A stretch of DNA of 7,996 bases from an uncultured Clostridium sp. Its GTDB lineage: Bacteria; Bacillota_A; Clostridia; TANB77; CAG-508. Under the pieces are notes generated by a model. The model saw only the letters and a list, made by a program, of their open reading frames with translations, had not been told where the DNA came from and searched no databases. The DNA is taken from the NCBI GenBank assembly GCA_947382445.1, contig CANCZH010000072.1, positions 1-7,996 on the forward strand. The letters run 5' to 3'. Shown here piece after piece: positions 1 to 4,291 of this stretch. Within the stretch, counting starts at the first letter, position 1. Each line of letters starts with the position of its first letter. Made by a program: the position numbers and the translations under genes.

Positions 1-23
1 TGGTGCGGTAGGTACAACTTGAA
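1..23 (-). other. attachment site: tRNA 3'-end fragment (element boundary)
   Basis: Read on the minus strand this is the last 23 nt of a tRNA: T-loop TTCAAGT, 3' T-stem strand TGTAC, 3' acceptor strand CTACCGC, discriminator A, then CCA. The five bases that should form the other T-stem strand (GTACA) are absent; the sequence changes to unrelated AT-rich DNA. So only the tRNA tail is here, as expected for the distal copy of an att core left when a tyrosine integrase inserts an element into a tRNA 3' end. The implied acceptor 5' strand GCGGTAG and discriminator A would suit tRNA-Leu, but that is a guess. Position 61 would be T rather than the usual C, which lowers confidence slightly. The intact tRNA should lie beyond the right end of the window, on the minus strand. 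Confidence 0.6.
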
Positions 24-62
24 TTGCTATATATAGCCAATTTAAAGCATTTTTTAAATTTG

Positions 63-81
63 TCCGTGCAGTTTCCGTGCA
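63..81 (+). repeat. 8-bp direct repeat, possible integrase arm sites
   Basis: TCCGTGCA occurs at 63-70 and again at 74-81, an 11-bp period that puts both copies on one face of the helix. It lies about 40 bp inside the tRNA-tail boundary, where tyrosine integrases or their excisionases often bind paired arm-type sites. Nearby, GCTATATA occurs at 26-33 (inside the 12-bp palindrome GCTATATATAGC, 26-37) and again at 113-120. The binding role is inference. Confidence 0.35.
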
Positions 82-123
82 ACTTATTTAATAATCAAAA
101 ATGTTAAATAATGCTATATAGTA

Positions 124-438
124 TTATAACTTATTTTTCCAATTCATAGCACCATACAAAATTCTTTCAATATTTACTACTTTTTCATTTTCATTAACTC
201 TATAAAATGCAATATAATTTTTTATAACTACCTTTCTTATACTTGAATTGTCATTTAATTTTAAATCTATAATAGCAAATTTTTGTGGGTTATATTCTAA
301 TTTTTGTATTTCCTCTTTTATAAGTTTTGCGTATCTATCTGCAATAATAGGTTCTACTAATGAATATTTAATATATCTAATAATATTCAAATAATCAATT
401 CTAGCGTCTTTTGAAAATTTTATTTTGTATTTTTCCAT
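124..438 (-). CDS. RelE/ParE-family toxin of a type II toxin-antitoxin pair
   Basis: This 104-aa basic protein has the RelE/ParE layout: a short beta strand (KYKIKFSKDA), a helical region (residues 11-50) and a C-terminal sheet with IRKVVIKNYIAFYRV (67-81) and VVNIERILYGAMNW (87-100). The conserved basic and aromatic positions Arg68, Tyr79, Arg80, Arg92 and Tyr95 are visible. RelE members cleave mRNA at the ribosome and ParE members poison gyrase; the sequence alone does not decide which. An in-frame ATG lies five codons upstream (453), but GGAG sits 9 nt before the ATG at 438, so that start is preferred. It follows the antitoxin by 21 nt and is co-transcribed with it. The probable role is stabilising the element, since the pair lies right at the attachment end. 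Confidence 0.8.
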   Translation of the reverse strand: MEKYKIKFSKDARIDYLNIIRYIKYSLVEPIIADRYAKLIKEEIQKLEYNPQKFAIIDLKLNDNSSIRKVVIKNYIAFYRVNENEKVVNIERILYGAMNWKNKL

Positions 439-459
439 AGAAAAAAGCTCCATTTACTA

Positions 460-702
460 TTATATTTTTTGTACTTCGTCAAAAACTTCGTCAAGAGAAT
501 ATACATCACCATTGTTTGTGCTTTCAATTCCTTTTTCGAGTTTTTTAATTAAATCGTCTTTATCTTTTATAACGACACTATCTGGTGCTTGATTTATAAC
601 ATACATAAATTTTACATACTCCATATAATCAAGGACTTGGCTTGCAAGTTCTTCTGGTAAACTTTCTATTGAATTAAGTAGTTCTTGTTTTTCGATAGAC
701 AT
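460..702 (-). CDS. antitoxin partner of the adjacent RelE/ParE toxin
   Basis: This 80-aa acidic protein is encoded just upstream of the toxin, the usual antitoxin-first order. Residues 1-32 (SIEKQELLNSIESLPEELA onward) form a predicted helical segment like those of DUF2281-type small proteins. The C-terminal half (50-80) is charged and ends in SLDEVFDEVQKI, the kind of tail that wraps an RelE-fold toxin. A TTG eight codons upstream is in frame, but GGAGAG stands 8 nt before the ATG at 702, which is taken as the start. An extended -10 promoter lies about 35 bp upstream. Autorepression by the antitoxin or the complex is likely from the family, but no clear operator palindrome is seen. Assignment rests mainly on position, size and charge. 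Confidence 0.7.
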   Translation of the reverse strand: MSIEKQELLNSIESLPEELASQVLDYMEYVKFMYVINQAPDSVVIKDKDDLIKKLEKGIESTNNGDVYSLDEVFDEVQKI

Positions 703-735
703 ATTTTTCACTCTCCATTTTTTCAATATATAATT

Positions 736-765
736 ATTATACCATAAATTTCGTAAAATTTGTAA
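736..765 (-). promoter_or_regulatory. promoter of the toxin-antitoxin operon
   Basis: On the minus strand the -10 box is TATAAT (736-741) preceded by TGG (742-744), a TGn extended -10. A weak -35 TTACAA (760-765) is 18 bp upstream. Transcription would start near 729, ahead of the antitoxin RBS. Confidence 0.5.
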
Positions 766-839
766 TTATTTTTAAATTTAATTATTATAATCCCAACTTT
801 TTCACATATTTTGTACTTCAATTTCAATTATTTTATATG

Positions 840-1376
840 CTATTTATTATTATCTATTATATTTAATATTGTATCTAAATCTTCTTTGGTAATTTTTGCT
901 TGTTTATCTTCTTTTTGGATTTCTTGGCAACTTTCTTTAAGATAATATGTTTCATTATCAAGCATTATCTTATGAGAACTAATTCCCTCACACAATTCAT
1001 TATTATATTTTGAATTTACTAATATATTTTCAATAATTGCTACATCTTTCATATCAGTTATTGAAATTGTTAGCCCCTCATATTCTTCAATTTGAATACT
1101 TTTAGAATTAGACAATTCATATTTCATAAACCAGTTCCCCATTTTGACACCAATATTGCTTTCATAAGGTTCATTTGGAGATACTCCAACATAACGAACT
1201 ACTTTATAACCTAACCCCCAGTAAGTTACTTTTTCACCGTCTTTACTAACTATTTTTATGCAACATTTAGGTTCGTGACCAGTTGTTACTCTTGCACTAT
1301 CAGCATAATTAGTTACAATTCCTAAAACAAATACTACTAAAATTATCCCCAAAACAATGTATACTTTCTTTTTCAT
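840..1376 (-). CDS. membrane-anchored extracytoplasmic protein of unknown function
   Basis: The 178-aa product begins MKKK, followed by one hydrophobic segment (residues 5-23), then a hydrophilic region that should lie outside the membrane. No lipobox cysteine follows the segment, so it is probably an uncleaved anchor or an ordinary signal peptide. Residues 28-65 (DSARV..., DGEKVTYWGLGYKVVRY) match from memory a recurring motif in small exported Bacillota proteins of unknown role, where a GLGYKV core follows a DG turn. Four cysteines (38, 39 and two later, in ELCEG and ESCQE) could form disulfides. The RBS AAAGGAG lies 11 nt before the ATG. It starts 27 nt after the 67-aa membrane gene and is probably the last gene of the repressor operon. 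This looks like element cargo; no function can be assigned. Confidence 0.7.
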   Translation of the reverse strand: MKKKVYIVLGIILVVFVLGIVTNYADSARVTTGHEPKCCIKIVSKDGEKVTYWGLGYKVVRYVGVSPNEPYESNIGVKMGNWFMKYELSNSKSIQIEEYEGLTISITDMKDVAIIENILVNSKYNNELCEGISSHKIMLDNETYYLKESCQEIQKEDKQAKITKEDLDTILNIIDNNK

Positions 1377-1403
1377 ATAATTTATATCTCCTTTGTAATA
1401 AAT

Positions 1404-1607
1404 TTAATTATTTTTGTTTTCATCTATTGATTTTTTGCTATTTCTATATAATGTTGCAAATATTATACCAAACAACATTGGTATAACAGCATATCCTGCA
1501 TTACTTACTTTATGTAATATTACTAAAATCGCACCTAAAAAAGTCAAAATCAAAAATATTATATATAAAATTAGAAATACTTTCATTTTTAATTGTTCTT
1601 TTTTCAT
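1404..1607 (-). CDS. small membrane protein with two TM segments
   Basis: The 67-aa product has two hydrophobic stretches, about residues 9-31 (VFLILYIIFLILTFLGAILVI) and 37-54 (AGYAVIPMLFGIIFATLY), separated by a short HKVSN turn, with basic residues at the N terminus and a charged C-terminal tail (RNSKKSIDENKNN). That suggests a hairpin in the cytoplasmic membrane with both ends inside. AGGAG stands 8 nt before the ATG. It begins 39 nt after the repressor stop and ends 27 nt before the next gene, so it is probably the middle gene of that operon. An antisense frame at 1414-1770 has no RBS and is treated as a shadow. Function unknown; a partner for the neighbouring anchored protein is one possibility. 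Confidence 0.6.
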   Translation of the reverse strand: MKKEQLKMKVFLILYIIFLILTFLGAILVILHKVSNAGYAVIPMLFGIIFATLYRNSKKSIDENKNN

Positions 1608-1646
1608 ATCTATCGCTCCTTTACAAAATATATTTATCTGTATATA

Positions 1647-2351
1647 TTATATATTAAAAATATCTAAATATAAAGCATTTTGCTTATTTAATGTTTCTTG
1701 TTCATTTTCATTTAACTTTAATTGTTCAAACATCTCGTCAGTAAAATCAACATTTTTCTTTGAAAAATAGCACTTTCTTAAACTAGGCTCACATTTTGCA
1801 TTTGTTCCAAAATAACCACCTAGCATTAAGCCGTCTGTGCCATTACAAATATTGATTTCAAGAACGGCAACATCTACACGAGAGCTTGTAGGTTTGTAGT
1901 TTTCCATTACTGCAAATACGATTTCGTCATTACATATTAAGTAGCCCTCTGAGTATATTCTTTTGTCGTGATAATCTACAAACTTTGCTTTGCATATATT
2001 TTGTTTTTGTTCTAATTCTAATATATATTTATCTGGAGCAAATTGTTTTGTTCTAAAATTGTAAGCATTAAAATAAACATATAATTTATCAGTTCCAAAA
2101 GGGTTTTTAGATTTATTATTTTGTGTTGTTCTATTAGTATCACTTCCGTATAAATAAGCTTCATATATTCCTAGTTCTTCACAAATTATACTAATATCTC
2201 TAACATCTGGCAAAATTTCTCCTCTTTCGTATCTGCCAACAGTAGTTTTATTTTTTCCTATAAGTTCTGCTAAATTTTCTTGGCTTAAACCTTTTTGTAT
2301 TCTGTAATTTCTAAGTCTTTCTCCAAAACTTTTACTATCAAATTGTGCCAT
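1647..2351 (-). CDS. Cro/CI (XRE) family repressor with a C-terminal sensor-like domain
   Basis: This 234-aa protein starts with a classic XRE helix-turn-helix (residues 8-62): GERLRNYRIQKGLSQENLAEL, then IGKNKTTVGRYERGEILPD, the usual turn and recognition helix. A linker (70-88) leads to a second domain (about 88-197) that looks beta-rich (DKYILELEQ, AKFVDYHDKRIYSEGYLICNDEIVFAVMEN, VDVAVLEINICNGTDG). It lacks an S24/LexA Ser-Lys autoprotease and has no IrrE-type zinc motif, so induction by RecA-driven self-cleavage is unlikely; ligand or partner binding is more plausible. A final helical tail (201-234) may aid dimerisation. AAGGGGGT lies 7 nt before the ATG. It heads a three-gene operon and is divergent from the leader RNA promoter, the usual position for an element's master repressor. 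Confidence 0.8.
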   Translation of the reverse strand: MAQFDSKSFGERLRNYRIQKGLSQENLAELIGKNKTTVGRYERGEILPDVRDISIICEELGIYEAYLYGSDTNRTTQNNKSKNPFGTDKLYVYFNAYNFRTKQFAPDKYILELEQKQNICKAKFVDYHDKRIYSEGYLICNDEIVFAVMENYKPTSSRVDVAVLEINICNGTDGLMLGGYFGTNAKCEPSLRKCYFSKKNVDFTDEMFEQLKLNENEQETLNKQNALYLDIFNI

Positions 2352-2381
2352 AATGTGTACCCCCTTATATAAACTAAATTC

Positions 2382-2410
2382 ATTATACTATTATATAGGA
2401 AAATATTCAA
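2382..2410 (-). promoter_or_regulatory. promoter of the repressor operon
   Basis: On the minus strand the -35 box TTGAAT (2405-2410) and the perfect -10 TATAAT (2382-2387) are separated by 17 bp. The start would be near 2375, about 24 nt before the repressor ATG, with the AAGGGGGT ribosome site between. It is back to back with the rightward promoter at 2439-2467, so a repressor bound between them could control both. Confidence 0.7.
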
Positions 2411-2438
2411 TACAAAATCACTATAATACTTGATATAA

Positions 2439-2467
2439 TTGATTTGTAAGGCATTTTGTGCTATAAT
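2439..2467 (+). promoter_or_regulatory. rightward promoter of the leader RNA, with possible operators
   Basis: TTGATT (2439-2444), a 17-bp spacer and TATAAT (2462-2467), with TGC before the -10 as an extended element. The -10 lies inside a perfect 14-bp palindrome TATAATATATTATA (2462-2475). An inverted pair ACAAAAT (2412-2418) and ATTTTGT (2453-2459) brackets the promoter. Either is a candidate operator for the divergently encoded repressor. No protein gene of normal size starts just downstream; the transcript is the leader RNA. Confidence 0.7.
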
Positions 2468-2667
2468 ATATTATATAAATACCTATTTGGTAAAGTCTTT
2501 TTTATACGATTTTGCCCAAGCAGTAGCTTGTTTGTAACATAAAGTTATTATTCGAGCTACTGAAAGTGGCTCGAATTGTATATATAGAACTTCCACTAAC
2601 TAATTGTTGTTTGGACTTTCTAACTTATGTGCAAGAAATAGAGATTAGATAGAAAGGAAACCGAACA

Positions 2668-2736
2668 ATGATTAAAAAATCTAAGAAAACAGTCATAGCA
2701 TTCCCTCGGAGGCGGTGGAGGTTGCTAAAAGGCTAG
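2668..2736 (+). CDS. 22-codon cationic leader peptide ORF
   Basis: AAAGGA lies 9 nt before the ATG. The peptide starts MIKKSKKTVIAF and ends PRRRWRLLKG: strongly basic with no hydrophobic span. The PRRRWR segment is encoded CCT-CGG-AGG-CGG-TGG-AGG, a run of Arg codons that are rare in such AT-rich DNA, where AGA dominates neighbouring genes. The same bases contain two GGAGG Shine-Dalgarno-like strings, which can slow ribosomes. The stop (2734-2736) is two bases before the terminator stem, so a ribosome at the stop would cover the stem's left arm. This fits a regulatory leader peptide. Alternatively it is a functional small cationic peptide. Nothing but the RBS and placement proves translation. 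Confidence 0.45.
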   Translation: MIKKSKKTVIAFPRRRWRLLKG

Positions 2737-2738
2737 AT

Positions 2739-2769
2739 ATGGAGATTACACTAATCTCCATTTTCTTTT
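2739..2769 (+). terminator. Rho-independent terminator of the leader RNA
   Basis: A perfect 10-bp stem, ATGGAGATTA / TAATCTCCAT, with a 3-nt loop (CAC) is followed by TTTCTTTT. On the opposite strand there is no downstream T tract, so it works rightward only. The right arm can also pair with 2641-2648. Confidence 0.8.
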
Positions 2770-2783
2770 GTAAGTATAAAAGG

Positions 2784-2796
2784 TGCGTGACACGCA
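2784..2796. promoter_or_regulatory. palindrome copy 1, TGCGT-N3-ACGCA
   Basis: TGCGT-gac-ACGCA, a perfect 5-bp dyad with a 3-bp centre, followed by ACATTT exactly as in copy 2. It lies just after the leader terminator, about 102 bp before copy 2. It is a candidate binding site for the factor encoded at 3003-3380. Confidence 0.55.
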
Positions 2797-2880
2797 ACAT
2801 TTTATGCTTTTTTCTATTTTTTAAAGAATTTTAGCAAAATTATTATGAAAATCGGTCAAAAACAGGTTAATTTTACCCGA

Positions 2881-2924
2881 AAAAGTGCGTCTGACGCAAC
2901 ATTTGGTGCGTAGAACGCACTTTT
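2881..2924. promoter_or_regulatory. palindrome copies 2 and 3 nested in a larger inverted repeat
   Basis: Copy 2 is TGCGT-ctg-ACGCA (2886-2898) and copy 3 is TGCGT-aga-ACGCA (2907-2919), spaced 21 bp start to start, two helical turns. They sit inside a larger inverted repeat: AAAAGTGCGT (2881-2890) against ACGCACTTTT (2915-2924). Copy 3 ends 13 bp before the -35 box of the next promoter, centred near -55 relative to the expected start, a place typical of activators. A cruciform or replication-iteron role is a weaker alternative, as no replication gene is present. Between copies 1 and 2 (2797-2880) I see nothing but AT-rich sequence. Confidence 0.6.
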
Positions 2925-2932
2925 GCTATGTT

Positions 2933-2961
2933 TTGACTTGTTTACATAATGAAAGTATAAT
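2933..2961 (+). promoter_or_regulatory. strong promoter of the Spo0A-C-like gene
   Basis: TTGACT (2933-2938), a 17-bp spacer and a perfect TATAAT (2956-2961) make this the closest match to the sigma-A consensus in the window. Transcription should begin near 2968, 35 nt before the ATG at 3003. It means the gene can be expressed even if the upstream leader terminates. Confidence 0.8.
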
Positions 2962-3002
2962 ATATCTATAAGCTATTAAATCTATTAGAAAGGTTAGTAA
3001 GT

Positions 3003-3380
3003 ATGAAAACTAAATATGATGTTTTTACCAAAGATAAAGAAAAAATATCATATCGTGCTTTTATACAAGCTACACTTATTGAATTAGGTTTAAGCCCTAC
3101 AAGTAAAGGCACATATTATTTAAGAGATATTATAACTCTAGCTATACAAGAATATAGCTATAATGATGTTAGCTTAGTAGATTTAAGACAAAAACTAGCT
3201 GAAAAGGAAAATACATCAGCAAGCACTATAAAAGCTAATATAGACTATACTTTTAAATATAAAGATACATCAAAAGCGGAAAGTAACTTTGAATCAATAT
3301 TTAATACAAAATATGACGAATATTATATAACTGCAAAATCTCTTACCAATTTAATTATAAGTCTAATTTATACTCACTAA
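3003..3380 (+). CDS. stand-alone Spo0A C-terminal-like DNA-binding protein
   Basis: The 125-aa product aligns by eye with the effector domain of the sporulation regulator Spo0A. LGLSPTSKGTYYLRDII (28-44) matches its GVPAHIKGYQYLRDAI segment, LRQKLAEKENTSASTIKANI (61-80) matches the KKYNTTPSRVERAI helix-turn-helix, and FESIFNTKYD...SLTNLIISLI (96-121) matches the closing SLFGYT...NSEFIAMVADKL region. Spo0A is about 265 aa with an N-terminal phosphorylated receiver; here only the DNA-binding half exists, so activity should not need the phosphorelay. The recognition helix lacks the Spo0A arginines, so the target is probably not the TGTCGAA box. AAAGG lies 9 nt before the ATG. TGCGT-N3-ACGCA palindromes directly upstream are the obvious candidate sites. 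Comparison is from memory. Confidence 0.75.
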   Translation: MKTKYDVFTKDKEKISYRAFIQATLIELGLSPTSKGTYYLRDIITLAIQEYSYNDVSLVDLRQKLAEKENTSASTIKANIDYTFKYKDTSKAESNFESIFNTKYDEYYITAKSLTNLIISLIYTH

Positions 3381-3387
3381 TTCAAAA

Positions 3388-3452
3388 ACACAAAAATAAG
3401 ACTGGCTAATAAACTTTAATATTAGTTAGGTCTTATTTTTGTGTCTTTTTTT
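3388..3452 (+). terminator. Rho-independent terminator after the Spo0A-C-like gene
   Basis: A 15-bp perfect stem, ACACAAAAATAAGAC (3388-3402) with GTCTTATTTTTGTGT (3430-3444), carries an inner CTAATA/TATTAG stem and is followed by CTTTTTTT. It begins 8 nt after the stop codon and separates this gene from the integrase operon. Confidence 0.9.
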
Positions 3453-3465
3453 ATAAATTCCTATG

Positions 3466-3498
3466 CTTTTCTACGCATTTTTACGCATAACTATGCGA
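3466..3498. promoter_or_regulatory. ACGCA/TGCG half-site cluster upstream of the integrase operon
   Basis: ACGCAT occurs at 3473-3478 and 3483-3488, a 10-bp direct repeat, and is followed by the inverted copy ATGCG at 3493-3497. CGCAT-aact-ATGCG is a 5-bp dyad. These are the same half-sites as in the three palindromes upstream of 3003. Only a weak promoter can be seen here (TTTACG 3480-3485, 18 bp, TTTATC 3504-3509), so an activator would make sense. No other feature is seen between the terminator and the next RBS except two short palindromes, GTTCGAAC (3538-3545) and GATTTCTAGAAATC (3553-3566). Confidence 0.4.
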
Positions 3499-3591
3499 AA
3501 CGATTTATCTCAATATTTCCATGCTAAACTGTAATTAGTTCGAACAACAAAAGATTTCTAGAAATCAAATTTTAAAAGGAGATTTCAAAAA

Positions 3592-3768
3592 ATGAAAAAA
3601 ATTTCAAGAGCAATTACAAGAGAAAAACTAACTAAAAAACACGACAATTTATTTACAAAAGATGTAATCAGTTTAGATGATAAAAACACCCAAAAGTATT
3701 TTGACGAGTTATCATATCAGCAGTATTTATCAACTTTAAATAGTGAAAGTAGTGATTTATATGACTAA
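3592..3768 (+). CDS. 58-aa protein of unknown function, first gene of the integrase operon
   Basis: AAGGAG stands 10 nt before the ATG, and the frame is open for 58 codons to TAA. The N-terminal 17 residues are very basic (MKKISRAITREKLTKK) and the remainder is acidic and tyrosine-rich (DELSYQQYLSTLNSESSDLYD). No signal peptide, TM segment or recognised motif is present. The stop overlaps the next gene's ATG by 8 nt (ATGACTAA), so the two are translationally coupled. The upstream palindrome GATTTCTAGAAATC can alternatively pair with GATTTC (3581-3586), which directly follows the RBS. I do not recognise the family; the size and polarity suit a small regulator or accessory DNA-binding protein, which is only a guess. 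Confidence 0.6.
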   Translation: MKKISRAITREKLTKKHDNLFTKDVISLDDKNTQKYFDELSYQQYLSTLNSESSDLYD

Positions 3769-4279
3769 TAAAGAAATTATAATCATTTATAAAAAAGTTG
3801 GAATAGATGCTGAACTGAAAAAAGTTCAAAATGAGCAAAAAACTTTTGAGAATTTACTAGGTGGCGAATTAGACTATATCCCCTACGAAGATATAACAAT
3901 AATTGCAAGAAAAAATAGAGATAATTTAAAACCTAATATTTACATCAATACAGAGTTTTTAAGTATCGGCTCGTCTATACGAGGAGATGTGATTATAGCT
4001 TTAAAGGCAAACGACATTTTTAAATCATTAACAAAAGAACAAGCTATAAAGTATGTAGAATTTTTGAAACGAGCAAGTTTTAATTATGACAATTTTGACG
4101 AAAAAGGCAGATATATTCCAAGCAACAAAAACATTATAAAAAGAGGAAAATTTATCATAGAAAAAAGCATTGGCGATAATGATGTAACTAATCTAAATAA
4201 TACAAATGAAGAAACCCTAAAAATGATTTTAGGAATACAAAGTGTAATTTTAAATTTTATAAAAAATAGTACAAATTAA
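3761..4279 (+). CDS. DUF3846-like protein
   Basis: The 172-aa product opens MTNKEIIIIYKKVG, then EQKTFENLLGGELDYIPY (residues 25-42), ITIIARKNRDNLKPNIYIN (45-63), RGDVIIALKAND (74-85) and SLTKEQAIKYVEFL (89-102). That order (a length/LVGG-like turn, an i.iic.ee strand, a p.N motif, a GdviiGt...vv strand, a sLt.eq helix) resembles DUF3846, a family of unknown function common in phages and conjugative elements of Bacillota. The last 70 residues are unassigned and Asn/Lys-rich. GTG at 3743 would add six residues but has no RBS; the ATG overlapping the previous stop is preferred and implies translational coupling. It lies 12 nt before the Xis-like gene. Recognition is from memory and moderate. 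Confidence 0.6.
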   Translation: MTNKEIIIIYKKVGIDAELKKVQNEQKTFENLLGGELDYIPYEDITIIARKNRDNLKPNIYINTEFLSIGSSIRGDVIIALKANDIFKSLTKEQAIKYVEFLKRASFNYDNFDEKGRYIPSNKNIIKRGKFIIEKSIGDNDVTNLNNTNEETLKMILGIQSVILNFIKNSTN

Positions 4280-4291
4280 GGAGCAATAAAA

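Larger units (their letters stand above)
2474..2769 (+). ncRNA. structured leader RNA / candidate transcription attenuator
   Basis: A promoter in front and a Rho-independent terminator behind define a transcript of about 296 nt. It contains a hairpin CAAGC-agta-GCTTG (2517-2530) and an 11-bp hairpin (2551-2575; TTCGAGC paired with GCTCGAA, GAA loop). Further on are a 22-codon ORF (2668-2736) and the terminator (2739-2769). GAGATTAG at 2641-2648 is perfectly complementary to CTAATCTC at 2751-2758, which includes the terminator's right arm, so an antiterminator can compete with the terminator. This is the layout of a translation-coupled attenuator. It may instead be a stand-alone small RNA or a small-peptide mRNA. 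I do not recognise a named RNA family. Apart from the repressor promoter it fills the gene-poor stretch from 2352 to 2770. Confidence 0.55.

Noticed and set aside
1..60. A complete tRNA gene at the left edge
   Set aside because: Only the T-loop-to-CCA part is present; no T-stem partner, anticodon arm or D-arm follows on the minus strand.
1414..1770. 118-codon plus-strand frame
   Set aside because: It is antisense to the 67-aa membrane gene and the repressor's 3' part, has no RBS, and its composition reflects the opposite strand.
1647..2351. LexA/CI-type self-cleaving repressor
   Set aside because: No Ser/Lys catalytic pair or cleavage-site motif is visible in the C-terminal domain.
2739..2834. 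31-codon frame starting inside the terminator (MEITLISIFF...), reminiscent of short hydrophobic holin-like peptides of Bacillota
   Set aside because: The transcript should end at about 2769, the hydrophobic stretch is broken by KYKRCVTRN, and the start codon is locked in the terminator stem. It may be a decayed small-peptide gene but cannot be supported.
2881..2924. Replication origin iterons or CRISPR-like repeats
   Set aside because: Only three copies with irregular spacing, no AT-rich unwinding block tied to a Rep gene, and no Rep or Cas protein in the window; a regulatory site fits better.
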